This document shows, one piece after another, positions 15,664 to 25,329 of a stretch of 55,753 nt of DNA (position 1 is its first letter; every line of letters begins with the position of its first letter). The notes under the pieces are model-generated. The model saw nothing but the letters and a program-made list of their open reading frames with translations, was not told the DNA's origin and searched no databases. The stretch lies in assembly GCF_000577335.1 (NCBI RefSeq), contig NZ_CBYL010000025.1, positions 1 through 55,753 of the forward strand. Reading direction: 5' to 3'. Source of the stretch: Faecalispora jeddahensis. Its GTDB lineage: Bacteria > Bacillota > Clostridia > Oscillospirales > Acutalibacteraceae. The translations under genes were made by a program, and so were the position numbers.

Positions 15664-16527
15664 ATGGATTTAAAAAAATACAAAGTGTTCTTAGCATCAG
15701 CAGATTTGGGGAGCTTCACCAAGGCCGCCGCACAGCTTGACTACACGCCGTCCGGTGTGACGCACATGATGAACGCATTGGAAGAGGAATTAGGATTTCA
15801 AATTCTGACGAGGGGCAAAAATGGTGTTCAGCTAACTGAAAACGGCAAACGTCTTGTACCCATTTTGCGCGAGCTGCTGCATTTGGAGGAGGAGTTTTCC
15901 CAAACTGTTTCTGAAATGAACGGATTGAACAGTGGAACCATTCGGATTGGAAGCTATTCCAGTATTGCAGTGCATTGGCTGCCGAAAATCATTAAAAGCT
16001 TTCAGCGTGATTATCCTAACATCCGCATTAAATTGATGGAGGGAATTCGGCAGGAAGTGGTCTCATGGCTGGAGGAGCAAAAAATAGACTTGGGATTTAT
16101 GAGCTATCAGCCGGGCATGAAATTTGATTGGATTCCCTTGCGGGATGATCCGATGATAGCTGTCCTCCCTCTCGATCACCCTTTGGCGAAAGAAAAAGCG
16201 TACCCACTAAAAAATTGTGAATCCGAGAATTTTATTATGCCTGCCTGTGGATCTGATTTTGATGTCGTCGAATTGTTCCGCAATGCGAAGATCTCCCCTA
16301 AAATCCGCTACGAAACTTTTGAGAATTATGCGGCCCTCTCAATGATTGAATGCGGCCTCGGTATGAGTGTGATGAATGAACTCGTTACAAAAGGACGCAT
16401 CTGTAATGTGATAAAACTCCCTTTAGAGCCGGAAGAGCATATTTCCCTTGGGATCGCTGTTCCCAATACAGACAAGCTTCCGCCGGCAGCCAAAAAATTT
16501 ATAGGGTATTGTGAAAGAGAATTTTAA
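15664..16527 (+). CDS. LysR-family regulator
   Basis: A 287-residue LysR-type regulator: N-terminal winged helix-turn-helix at residues 1-60 (GSFTKAAAQLDYTPSGVTHMM) and a periplasmic-binding-like effector domain at about 90-287, starting TIRIGSYSS. GGAG lies upstream of the ATG. It is divergent from the EamA transporter and probably controls it. Followed by a hairpin terminator at 16771. Effector not predictable. Confidence 0.9.
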   Translation: MDLKKYKVFLASADLGSFTKAAAQLDYTPSGVTHMMNALEEELGFQILTRGKNGVQLTENGKRLVPILRELLHLEEEFSQTVSEMNGLNSGTIRIGSYSSIAVHWLPKIIKSFQRDYPNIRIKLMEGIRQEVVSWLEEQKIDLGFMSYQPGMKFDWIPLRDDPMIAVLPLDHPLAKEKAYPLKNCESENFIMPACGSDFDVVELFRNAKISPKIRYETFENYAALSMIECGLGMSVMNELVTKGRICNVIKLPLEPEEHISLGIAVPNTDKLPPAAKKFIGYCEREF

Positions 16528-16770
16528 TATCTTTATTTAAGAGGGCTCATTCGATAGTAAAATCAAAATGATTCATCACACAACACATTTGTATGGAGAA
16601 AGAAATCTGTGTACTTATAAAATCTTTCCGCCTACGCCGAAAAACATAAGGCCAGGGTTAAGCGCTTCGGCTGATTAGCTCAAAAGCATTGTCATATCCT
16701 GTGTCATTCTCTTAAAAATGGAATTTGGCGGTCTTAACATAGCGCCCCCTCCCAGTTTTCAAAACTTGAA

Positions 16771-16832
16771 AGAACAAAACGGCATCAGCAAATAAAATCT
16801 GCTCATACCGTTTTATCGTGTGTTCTTTTTTT
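16771..16832 (+). terminator. Terminator downstream of lysR
   Basis: AGAACA..AAAACGG pairs with CCGTTTT..TGTTCT across a partly mismatched stem, followed by a run of seven T. It is 240 bases after the LysR stop; the stretch 16528-16770 shows no gene. Confidence 0.6.
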
Positions 16833-16920
16833 CGCTGAGAGTCAATCACTTGGCGTTATTTTGAGCTTCCCAAGGAAATTTCGATTAACTTAAGCTGATC
16901 ATAAGATCGGGTGTGTATTT

Positions 16921-17460
16921 TTAATTCATTTTAGATTCAATCTTTTTTATTTGAACTAAAATGAATTTGGAACAAATCGCTATTGCAAAATATAATGGCA
17001 GTCCATAATAAGTTTTCCATGTGATCACCTGATAGATGCCACTTAAAATGAAAAGAGGTTCCATTACAAAGCAGGATATAACAGACATGATAATAGAGGC
17101 TATTGTATAGCTTTTCCATGTACTAAAATATTGATAAATTAATGAATATAAAAAAGGGAGACTTGCTAAATCGATGGCCGATATGGGAGGAAATAAAGGA
17201 AATATTTTAACAGGATAGTCCCAAAGAGCCAATTCTTCCCCCCATTCATCCAATATTAAAATAAAAATACATACAATGCCCGCAAATAAAACAAGTTCAC
17301 TTAATCTGGATTTATCGATACTTTTCCACCAAATAAATATAGACAATATGAATACGGCAAGTAAAATCCACCATTTAAAGTGAAATAATTCCTCTTTTAG
17401 CCATTCTTCGAAACGGCTCGTTGTCAATTTCCATTGAAGATCAATTGATAAATAATTCAT
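16921..17460 (-). CDS. CBO0543-like multi-pass membrane protein, copy 1
   Basis: About 179 residues with five probable membrane helices, of unknown function, found mainly in Bacillota. It shares IDKSR, the EEL.LWDYP block and PLFPP with the neighbouring copy at 17466. The ATG at 17460 has AGGGTG upstream; a GTG at 17469 overlaps the previous stop codon as GTGA and would suggest translational coupling. Last gene of a three-gene, conspicuously AT-rich unit. No catalytic residues recognised. Confidence 0.75.
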   Translation of the reverse strand: MNYLSIDLQWKLTTSRFEEWLKEELFHFKWWILLAVFILSIFIWWKSIDKSRLSELVLFAGIVCIFILILDEWGEELALWDYPVKIFPLFPPISAIDLASLPFLYSLIYQYFSTWKSYTIASIIMSVISCFVMEPLFILSGIYQVITWKTYYGLPLYFAIAICSKFILVQIKKIESKMN

Positions 17461-17465
17461 ATGTT

Positions 17466-18029
17466 TCACCCTGCATTACGGATAGAACTACTTTTATTTG
17501 AAATATACATGATTTTTTGAACAATCCCTTTTGTGCACAATGTCACTACGACATAAATTGGATAGCTTTCATAATAGTGCCAGTTGATCAGATCATAATA
17601 TCCAAAAAAAGTCAATAAAGGCTCAGCAACAAAACAAATTACTGCTGAACTGATCAGAACTGCATATATAAACTTCTTTTGTTTAAAATGCTGGTATATC
17701 TGGGAGTAAATCAGCGGAATGCTAATTAAATTGATCGAAGATAATGGAGGAAATAATGGAATAATGTCAATTGGATAATCCCATAAAACCAATTCCTCAC
17801 CGTATTCATCTATGCCCATAAAAATGATCGTCAACAGGACTGTAAATAGACAGATCTCTCTTATTCTGGATTTATCGATCATTTTAAACCAAACCACAAA
17901 GAGAATCAGGACGATTAAAATAAGTGCCCACCATTTGGGTTTCAGGAATTCTTCTGAAAGCCATTCATTGATGCGCACATCAGTAAGTTGATTTTGTATA
18001 GTAACTTCTTCTGGAATATATGACATCAA
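17466..18029 (-). CDS. CBO0543-like multi-pass membrane protein, copy 2
   Basis: A 187-residue paralogue of the protein at 16921: the same layout, with IDKSR, a DEYGEELVLWDYP block, PLFPPLSS and a C-terminal helix ending in positive charge. Five hydrophobic segments are visible. Paralogous and overlapping the next gene by four bases, so the two products may form a heteromer. Function unknown. Confidence 0.75.
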   Translation of the reverse strand: MMSYIPEEVTIQNQLTDVRINEWLSEEFLKPKWWALILIVLILFVVWFKMIDKSRIREICLFTVLLTIIFMGIDEYGEELVLWDYPIDIIPLFPPLSSINLISIPLIYSQIYQHFKQKKFIYAVLISSAVICFVAEPLLTFFGYYDLINWHYYESYPIYVVVTLCTKGIVQKIMYISNKSSSIRNAG

Positions 18030-18051
18030 TTGATGTGTTCCCCTTTTACTA

Positions 18052-18552
18052 TCAATTTATTATTGGAATTTTAAAATATACTAATCCACCTATAGTCAGT
18101 ATGAACAAGACAAATAAAGCCAGCAAGGGCTTCTTTAAATGTAACTGCAACAAAGGAAATACGCCGACATAGAGTAAAATGGACCAGCTGACATTCCACC
18201 CATTGTAGTATTGCAAATCATTGATGCCATATAATATCAACTCGACCAAAGACATAAATGAAATAAAAGCGGATGTATATAAGACTTGTTTTATTTTCGC
18301 TTTAGGATAATTGGATAAATATACAATGATAATGCAAGGAAAGATTAAAAAGCCAAATACATAGTCAGCGATTGTATCCGTTAGATGGGTCCCATAGAAT
18401 AACCATAGTGGTTTATTGCGTGTAATGATATTTTCCGTCAATGCCCCTATATTGTAAAAAAGTATCGTTGAATAATATTTTTCCCAATTTTTCAAATCGC
18501 CAAATTTATAACAGGCAACAATTGAAACTATTCCTAACACTACAAGAGTCAA
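18052..18552 (-). CDS. CBO0543-like membrane protein, shorter relative
   Basis: A 166-residue membrane protein with about five helices. It contains WEKYYSTILFYNIGALTENIITRNKPLW, a pattern seen in shorter members of the CBO0543 group. The start is a TTG at 18552 placed about five bases after GAGGTG; no ATG is available near it. First gene of the three-gene unit. Function unknown; it differs more from the other two than they do from each other. Confidence 0.7.
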   Translation of the reverse strand: MTLVVLGIVSIVACYKFGDLKNWEKYYSTILFYNIGALTENIITRNKPLWLFYGTHLTDTIADYVFGFLIFPCIIIVYLSNYPKAKIKQVLYTSAFISFMSLVELILYGINDLQYYNGWNVSWSILLYVGVFPLLQLHLKKPLLALFVLFILTIGGLVYFKIPIIN

Positions 18553-19202
18553 AATCGCACCTCATCTAAATGAAAATTGATTTATTGATATTATTAACAG
18601 AAATCATCAGATAAATAGTACTTCATCAAGTTTTTTCATGTAATTACTGGAGTATGCTCTTTCGGAATCAAACATTTCTCTAGACCATTTCATAGCCTAT
18701 AACTGATATAGAGGCTGACATGCAACCATAAATATTATTTTCAGCAAAGGAGCCATCCCCCTTTTTGTAGGATCAATAAACAATAACAAACCAGTCGGAT
18801 AAATGATCCGACTGGTTTGCTACAAATCCATTGAACGCAGCTATGCAGCTATATAGAGTTGTTATCTCACTATGATTAGCGAACCAGTAAAAGGGTTCAT
18901 CACATATATCAGGTCATTCTGAAATATAGCTGCATGGTATTAACAGGGTTAATTTTCTATATTGCACGTATTGTCTGGAAATCATTGAAAGCCAGCGCAT
19001 TCTTGCCATGAAAGCCACCTAATTAAAATCTGTTTGTAAGTGAATTTATCTTTTCTATTTTTAACCACTGACTACCTTTTAGGACAAAAGAGAACGTAAC
19101 CATGTGCAACAATAGTATAGCTGGGTGCATCAGCGTGAAAAAGCTTTGCCAATGGATCAGCTACTTGTCAACGTAAACATTGGGATAATAAATGAAGATA
19201 AT
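18553..19202. other. AT-rich 650-base intergenic stretch with inverted repeats
   Basis: No gene was recognised. It holds a perfect 14-pair hairpin at 18787-18819 and a 12-base inverted pair, ATGCAGCTATAT at 18843-18854 and its complement at 18924-18935. The sequence could be a remnant of a lost gene or element, but no homologous fragment was identified. Confidence 0.5.
18787..18819. terminator. Perfect hairpin, possibly a bidirectional terminator
   Basis: CAAACCAGTCGGAT and ATCCGACTGGTTTG pair fully around AAATG. No T-run follows on either strand, so terminator function is uncertain. Confidence 0.45.
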
Positions 19203-19820
19203 TTATTGAATTACTTTTATCCCCGTCATTATCATCTGCTCGGCTAATTTAGCCATATGCTCCGGGGATTCTTTCAGCCCGGTTTCCAGCCAACTCTGCA
19301 GAAGCCCGATACAGCCGGAAACAATAAAAGAGTAATAATATTCAAAATTCTGCGATTTGTTTTTATTGAAAATTTCCATCCAATCGTTTAAACAACGCTC
19401 TTTGAGCAGATTTTTCAGGCGGTCGACAAACAATATGTCCCCGTTTTTACCGATTAAGACTTTACACATATCGGAATTCTCTTTTATAAAGCGGAAAAGG
19501 TCTACTATCATCGGCAGCGGTTTTCCATTTAACGCGTTCACCGGATATTCATCCAACACACTGCGAAAACTTTCAAACATTTCATTTTCAATCTGTTCTA
19601 CCATATCAAATATATCTTTATAGTGCAAATAAAAGGTTCCGCGGTTGATATCCACCAAATCGGATAATTCCTTAACGGTAATATCTTTTACACTTTTCTC
19701 TTCCAGCAGCTCCGTCAAACCTTGACGGAGCTGCCTTTTTGTCTTACGTACACGACGGTCCGTTTTATCATTTTTAATCATTTTATCCTGATCGCATTCA
19801 TGTATTTTATCATTTTTCAT
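19203..19820 (-). CDS. TetR/AcrR-family repressor
   Basis: A 205-residue regulator with an N-terminal helix-turn-helix at about residues 25-70 (VKELSDLVDINRGTFYLHY) and an all-helical C-terminal ligand domain. The basic N-terminal tail MKNDKIHECDQDK is longer than usual. It is divergent from the MMPL exporter gene, which it most likely represses, and nested inverted repeats lie in the shared promoter region. Ligand unknown; probably a lipid-like or toxic compound exported by the MMPL protein. Confidence 0.88.
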   Translation of the reverse strand: MKNDKIHECDQDKMIKNDKTDRRVRKTKRQLRQGLTELLEEKSVKDITVKELSDLVDINRGTFYLHYKDIFDMVEQIENEMFESFRSVLDEYPVNALNGKPLPMIVDLFRFIKENSDMCKVLIGKNGDILFVDRLKNLLKERCLNDWMEIFNKNKSQNFEYYYSFIVSGCIGLLQSWLETGLKESPEHMAKLAEQMIMTGIKVIQ

Positions 19821-19856
19821 AATTATTTCCTCAATTCAACGCAATGATATATTTAT

Positions 19857-19942
19857 GTTGATTATCAGACACACAGCTCTTAAATTGACTATTGTCGTCT
19901 TTTACACGTTTTATTATAATAGATTTAAGTCAATTAATCAAC
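19857..19942. promoter_or_regulatory. Nested inverted repeats around the MMPL promoter
   Basis: GTTGATTA (19857-19864) and AATTGACT (19883-19890) recur as their complements at 19928-19942 (AGTCAATTAATCAAC). They bracket a promoter TTGTCG (19892) - N17 - TATAAT (19915-19920), with the right-hand pair at the start point. This suits TetR control of both divergent genes. Confidence 0.55.
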
Positions 19943-20003
19943 AAAATTCTATTTCAGTTAACTGCTTCTACTGCCATGAAGAACAGAAGGAGATTCTTAT
20001 ATA

Positions 20004-22229
20004 ATGAAAACACATATTAAATTACCATCTAAACGCAATATCATCGATTTTATCGTCGACCGACGCCGGGCACTCGAAATCATTTTTGCAGTGCTTGTTG
20101 TTCTCAGCCTTTTCTGCAGCCTGTTTGTCGAAATTAATTACGATTTAAAAGAATACCTCCCGGCCGACACTCCGTCGGAACATGGGATTCACCTGATGGA
20201 AAAGGAGTTCGGCTATCCCGGAACCGCACGCGTGATGGTGGACGACGTTTCACTCTATGAGGCCAAGGCCTATAAAGAAAAGATAGAAGCGGTCGGCGGC
20301 GTTGATCGGGTGCTTTGGGCCGATTCCGAAACGGATGTTTATCAGGCAGGATCGTTCGTCGAGAGTGAGGATATTGAAGATTATTACAAAAATGAACATT
20401 CCGTCATGGATATTGTTTTTAAGGAAGGCGACACGAGCAATCAAACTTCAAAGGCAATCGACGAGATCCGGAAAATAACCGGAACAAAAGGGCATCTGAT
20501 CGGTCCTGCCGTACAGGATAAGTCTGTCAGCGAGAATCTGAAAAGCGAAATGGGTAAGATTTTGACGCTTGCCTTCGTACTGATCGGTCTGGTTTTGGTC
20601 TTATCGACGACCTCGTGGTTCGAGCCGATTTTATTTCTGTTTATCATGGGAATCGTCATCGTCATAAACAATGGCACGAATGTTTTTCTGGGAACAATTT
20701 CTTTCTTGACTTCAAACGTCTCGTCCGTATTGCTGCTTGCCTGCTCTATGGACTTTTCCATTTTCCTGCTGCATGCGTTCATCAGGAAAAAGGAAGCCGG
20801 CGAGGAGCCGGAGCAGGCAATCCGCAATGCCCTGGACGAAGCCATGGGCTCCATCATTCCCAGCGGAGTGAGCACGATCGCAGGGTTTCTGATGCTGGCG
20901 ACGATGAAATTCACCATTGGCTTCGATCTGGGAATTGTTCTGGCGAAAGGAATCGTTATCAGTATGGCCACTGTGCTCTTCCTGATGCCCGCACTGATTC
21001 TGCACAGCTACGGACTGGTCGAAAAAACAGCGCACCGTCCGTTCCTGCCAAAGTTTGGAAAACTAGGCAGACTTTCTTTCAAAATGCGCCATGCTGTGCT
21101 GATTTTTGCCGCACTTGTCGCAGTACCGGCCTTTGTTGCACAAGACATGAATGATTTCGTTTATGGAAACGAGTCAATGGGCGCGAGCCCCGGCACGCAG
21201 GTGTACATAGATGAGCAGGCGATCAACGCGCAGTTTGGGCGCAGCAATTTGCTGATGGTCCTGTACCCGAACACTTCCATGGTAAAAGAGAAGCAGCTCT
21301 CGGACGAACTGGAGGATCTCAGCTATGTGAAAAGCGTCACCTCGCTTGCAAACACACTTCCGGAAGGTGTTCCGGCCAGTATCATTCCGAAAAGCGAACG
21401 AAGCAATCTGCACACGGAGCAATATGCGCGGATGCTGATTTATATCAAAACCAAGAGTGAAAGCGAGCTTTCGTTCCAGGCCTCTGACGAAATTCAGGCG
21501 CTTGTAAAAAAGTACTATCCCGAGGATTCCCATGTGGTTGGCGAGACCCCTTCCACACAGGACATCAAAGCCACAATTAACGCCGACTATACTACGGTCG
21601 ACCTGCTTTCCCTTCTGGCTGTCGGCATCGTTTACGCGATTACGTTCAAATCGGTTCTTGTTCCTTTCTTGCTGATGATTCCGGTTGAAATGACCATATT
21701 TCTCGATATGATTTTCCCCTATCTGGCAGGGAGCACTACAACGTTTTTGGGTTATTTAATTATCAGCAACCTGATTCTGGGCGCCACGGACGACTATGGG
21801 ATCCTGATCGCTACTACTTACCTTGATTTTCGTGAAAGGATGGAGCGAAAGCAGGCATACATCGAAACGATCACAACGTGTACCCCTTCTATTCTTTCTT
21901 CGGCCATGATTCTTTCCGGTGCGGGGTATATTCTGCATTTCACTTCCTCCATTAAGGCAATCGGAGATTTAGGACTTTTGATTGGACGCGGCGGGCTGCT
22001 GAGCATTACAATCATGGTTTTCCTGCTTCCCGCGATCCTGTATCTGTTTGACAAACCGATCGTGTGTGGCCGGCAAAGACACGAAGAACGTTTGCGACGG
22101 CGGCGCGAGGTGAAAAGCGGCAAAGCTCCGCCGAAGCGGGTCAGTCTAAAGGATTTGCTCAAGAACCTAAAAGCTTTCCCGAAAAAGCTTTTCCGGCCCC
22201 GGAAGATCGAGCGAAAAAAGGGCGTATAA
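20004..22229 (+). CDS. MMPL/RND-family transporter
   Basis: A 741-residue RND-superfamily protein of the MMPL type, usually exporting lipids or other hydrophobic compounds with the proton gradient. An N-terminal helix (residues about 26-45) is followed by an extracytoplasmic loop with PSEHGIHLMEKEF and then helices 2-6; the pattern repeats in the second half, whose helix cluster starts ATTDYGIL-like with GATDDYGILIATTY. A basic tail at about 690-741 faces the cytosol. It is followed after 36 bases by an exported coiled-coil protein, so both probably form one machine. Expression is probably controlled by the divergent TetR gene. The family is firm; the cargo is unknown. Confidence 0.87.
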   Translation: MKTHIKLPSKRNIIDFIVDRRRALEIIFAVLVVLSLFCSLFVEINYDLKEYLPADTPSEHGIHLMEKEFGYPGTARVMVDDVSLYEAKAYKEKIEAVGGVDRVLWADSETDVYQAGSFVESEDIEDYYKNEHSVMDIVFKEGDTSNQTSKAIDEIRKITGTKGHLIGPAVQDKSVSENLKSEMGKILTLAFVLIGLVLVLSTTSWFEPILFLFIMGIVIVINNGTNVFLGTISFLTSNVSSVLLLACSMDFSIFLLHAFIRKKEAGEEPEQAIRNALDEAMGSIIPSGVSTIAGFLMLATMKFTIGFDLGIVLAKGIVISMATVLFLMPALILHSYGLVEKTAHRPFLPKFGKLGRLSFKMRHAVLIFAALVAVPAFVAQDMNDFVYGNESMGASPGTQVYIDEQAINAQFGRSNLLMVLYPNTSMVKEKQLSDELEDLSYVKSVTSLANTLPEGVPASIIPKSERSNLHTEQYARMLIYIKTKSESELSFQASDEIQALVKKYYPEDSHVVGETPSTQDIKATINADYTTVDLLSLLAVGIVYAITFKSVLVPFLLMIPVEMTIFLDMIFPYLAGSTTTFLGYLIISNLILGATDDYGILIATTYLDFRERMERKQAYIETITTCTPSILSSAMILSGAGYILHFTSSIKAIGDLGLLIGRGGLLSITIMVFLLPAILYLFDKPIVCGRQRHEERLRRRREVKSGKAPPKRVSLKDLLKNLKAFPKKLFRPRKIERKKGV

Positions 22230-22265
22230 GCTTGATCCATCAAAATTGCAACAGGAGGTTGTTAT

Positions 22266-24371
22266 ATGATGAAAACAGGAAAAAGAATTCTGGCGACTTT
22301 TCTGTCCGCCGCCATACTCATTCCGTCATCGGCAGTGACTGCACGGGCCGCCGTGCCGTCGGTGACAGCGGATGAATCGATGTATATCAATTTGGACCAT
22401 TACGGAAAAGTGGAACAAATCAATGTCGTGAAAAGAATCAGTTTAAATGGGAACAACGAATTCACGGATTATGGTTCCTATGAAAGAGTGACCAATATGT
22501 CCAATCTGGCGGAGCCAAGCGTTACCGCACAAGGCGTCAGCTGGAAGCTGCCGGAGGGCACAGGGGATTTTTTCTATGAATGCGCGCTCAAGCCGAATGC
22601 CGCAAGCCTGCCTTGGAGCTTCGATGTTTCCTACAAGCTCAACGGTGTCCCCGCCGACGCCGACAAACTGGCCGGGGCTTCCGGTATGGTGGAAATCAGC
22701 ATGAAAGCCATACCGAACAAAAGCGTAAGCGATTATTACAAAAATAATATGCTCTTGCAGGTCGGTACCATGGTAGATATGGAAGACACCCTGAGTGTCG
22801 AAGCGCCCGGAGCGCAGGTGCAGACAGTGGGAAAATCGAAGCTTGTTGTGTTTGCCGCGCTGCCCGGGGAGGAAACGACCTTTACCATGCGCATTGGGAC
22901 GAAGAAATTTGAAACCGACGGCATGGTTATCATGATGGTACCGGGCACGCTCGAACAGATGAAGGACATCAAAGAACTTAAGGAAGACAAGGATACGGTA
23001 AAGGATTCCGCAGATGCAATCAATGACAGCACCAATGTGATCCTGGGGACGATCGAATCCACGTCCGTCGGCCTTAGGCGGGTACAGTCCGGCCTTTCCT
23101 CTGTGGATCAGGCGCGCGGCACAATCAGCTCCGCAAAGGATGAGCTGTACGACAAAGCGGATTTGAGCCTTGCGGATCTCTCCGCCGTCGCGCAGCAGAC
23201 GGCGCTGCTGGTTCCCCATCTGCAGAGTGCCCAGCAGATGGTCGGGGATGTGAACGATAACCTGAACGCACTGACAAAAACTGTCGAGGGAGTCAAGCCC
23301 TACCTTGACTCGCTTGACAGTTCCATTGGTAAAATCCAAGGCGATGCGAAGGAGCTGCGGGATGTGCTTGACGATATCGACGATGTGTCTGACGACCGAG
23401 ACGCGATTCTGGACGACATGAAGGAGGATATGAAAAGTGCGAGAGTAACTCTGAACACACTGCAGCCGTTACTGAGCTCCCTGAACAAAAGCCTGACAGA
23501 GTTGAGCACTCTCCTCGAACAATTACAGCGCGTGCTGGCAGACACCGGCGATCCCAGCGACCCGGAGAATTCCACCAAAATCGCCTTATTAGAGAAGACG
23601 CAAGCCGTGATCGACTCAACAAACCAGCTTGTGGCTGCGCTGGGCGCGGTATGCGACCAGGCGGATGAATATCTTGATACGGCGGAGGACACTGCCAATC
23701 TGGCGGAAGATTACTTCGACGCGCTGGATGACGGTGCGGACGCTGCGGATTCGATGCTCAGGCATTCCAACCAATTGGGCGACTCCACACAGGGCCTGCT
23801 GCGGCAAGGGGAGGCTTTGATCGATCAAATGACGGCCCTGAACGGAACGATGAATCAATACGAACCCGAAGTGGTCGGCGCTCTGAAAGATACTGAAGAA
23901 CTGACGCGCCGCCTGACAAACGCCTTGAACAGTTCAAACGCTTTCCTTTCATCGTTTGAAGCCACGATGAAAGCCAGTGACGGGGATCTGGATGCTGGGA
24001 CCCGCGACAGTTTGAACGGCCTGATCGACGTGCTGGGAAAGAGCCTTGACGGTATCTCCCAGACCTCGGTCATCAAAAAGGCGAACAACAGCATCAAGGA
24101 TACAATCGATAAGGAAACGGATAAATATGAGGATGACAGCAACCTTTTAAACCTGGACGCCGAGGCGAAGCCAATTTCCTTCACCTCCGCGAAAAACCCT
24201 TCTCCCGAAAGCATCCAGATCATTCTGCGAACCGAGGAAATCAGCGTCGATAACGATGACAACAGCACCGAAGATCTGGAAAAGGAAAAGCAGGAAATGG
24301 GTCCTTTCCAAAGAATGTGCAATGTATTTCAAAAGATCTGGCAGTCCGTAATCGATGCGTTTCAGGAATAA
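22266..24371 (+). CDS. Exported coiled-coil protein paired with the MMPL transporter
   Basis: A 701-residue protein with a signal peptide (MMKTGKRILATFLSAAILIPSSAVTARA-like start, cleaved after about residue 30). A beta-rich domain runs to about residue 235, followed by a long heptad-rich helical region at about 245-620 with many Asp, Leu and Ser residues. GGAGG precedes the ATG. It has no clear C-terminal membrane anchor and ends in an amphipathic QRMCNVFQKIWQ segment. In other Bacillota such coiled coils are found with or inside MMPL and YhgE/Pip proteins (family knowledge), so it may bridge the transporter across the wall. Specific function unknown. Confidence 0.65.
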   Translation: MMKTGKRILATFLSAAILIPSSAVTARAAVPSVTADESMYINLDHYGKVEQINVVKRISLNGNNEFTDYGSYERVTNMSNLAEPSVTAQGVSWKLPEGTGDFFYECALKPNAASLPWSFDVSYKLNGVPADADKLAGASGMVEISMKAIPNKSVSDYYKNNMLLQVGTMVDMEDTLSVEAPGAQVQTVGKSKLVVFAALPGEETTFTMRIGTKKFETDGMVIMMVPGTLEQMKDIKELKEDKDTVKDSADAINDSTNVILGTIESTSVGLRRVQSGLSSVDQARGTISSAKDELYDKADLSLADLSAVAQQTALLVPHLQSAQQMVGDVNDNLNALTKTVEGVKPYLDSLDSSIGKIQGDAKELRDVLDDIDDVSDDRDAILDDMKEDMKSARVTLNTLQPLLSSLNKSLTELSTLLEQLQRVLADTGDPSDPENSTKIALLEKTQAVIDSTNQLVAALGAVCDQADEYLDTAEDTANLAEDYFDALDDGADAADSMLRHSNQLGDSTQGLLRQGEALIDQMTALNGTMNQYEPEVVGALKDTEELTRRLTNALNSSNAFLSSFEATMKASDGDLDAGTRDSLNGLIDVLGKSLDGISQTSVIKKANNSIKDTIDKETDKYEDDSNLLNLDAEAKPISFTSAKNPSPESIQIILRTEEISVDNDDNSTEDLEKEKQEMGPFQRMCNVFQKIWQSVIDAFQE

Positions 24372-24621
24372 AGTGAGAGTTACCGTCGCTCTTCAGATAA
24401 AACTGGCAAATAGGTTTTATCCGATATCCGGCGGTCATTTTTTCAGCTAAGAAATGTCGGAAAATCCTCCGTTTTTCTTGGCTCTTCTATTTTATTTATG
24501 AGAATTGTGATAAAATGTAGGTAAGATATGAAAGCTTTTTGGGGAACCATAATCCCTGAGAAAATCACTTGCCTTTGCAGCAGGCGGGGCAGGATAAAAC
24601 TTGCGGAAAGAGGCAGCAACT

Positions 24622-25329
24622 ATGGAACTCAGTGTTTTTGAGGTCGTTGGCCCGATCATGATCGGCTCCTCCAGCTCGCATACTGCGGGCGCAGCCAAAT
24701 TGGCCCGGATTGCGGGAATTATCGCGGGGGAACCGTATGACCGCGTATCGTTCGGGCTGCACGGCTCCTTCGCGAAAACATACCGCGGCCACGGCACCGA
24801 CCGGGCGCTGGTATTCGGTGCGCTGGGATATTACGAAGACGACGAGCGTCTGCCGAACGCATTCGAAATGGCAAAGCAGGCCGGCCTCTCGTACAATTTT
24901 TATGAAACGGAGCTGGAGGGAGCGCACGAAAACACAGCCGTCCTCAGCTTTTTTCGGCAGGACCGCCTGATCTGCCGGGTGATCGGCTCCTCCATCGGCG
25001 GCGCGCAGATCATCATTACGCAAATCGACGATTTCCCCACATACTTCACCGCACAGTCGCCGGCACTGATCTTAAGCTATCAGGACCGCCCCGGAGCCAT
25101 CAGCAAGCTGACCGGCGTTCTGGCGGAATACGGGATCAACATCGCGGTGATGAAGGTCAGCCGCCTGAAAAAGGGCGGTACCGCGCTCTGCACGATCGAA
25201 ACCGACGAGGCCATTCCAGAGCAGGCTGCTGAACAGCTCAGGACTATCCCCAAGGTGTTTCAGGTGCGCGCCATCAATCTTTTCAGAGAGGAGGAATCGC
25301 CGTGTACCGAACCGCAGAAGAGCTGCTGA
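24622..25329 (+). CDS. sdaAB: L-serine ammonia-lyase, iron-sulfur type, beta subunit
   Basis: Beta subunit of the oxygen-sensitive [4Fe-4S] L-serine dehydratase, which converts serine to pyruvate and ammonia. The 235-residue protein starts MELSVFEVVGPIMIGSSSSHTAG, the family signature, and ends with an ACT domain (GAISKLTGVLAEYGINIAVMK) that binds serine or regulates activity. The ATG at 24622 follows AAGAGG at eight bases; an upstream TTG has no site. It overlaps the alpha subunit by 28 bases, so the two are co-translated. Provides pyruvate for fermentation. Confidence 0.94.
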   Translation: MELSVFEVVGPIMIGSSSSHTAGAAKLARIAGIIAGEPYDRVSFGLHGSFAKTYRGHGTDRALVFGALGYYEDDERLPNAFEMAKQAGLSYNFYETELEGAHENTAVLSFFRQDRLICRVIGSSIGGAQIIITQIDDFPTYFTAQSPALILSYQDRPGAISKLTGVLAEYGINIAVMKVSRLKKGGTALCTIETDEAIPEQAAEQLRTIPKVFQVRAINLFREEESPCTEPQKSC

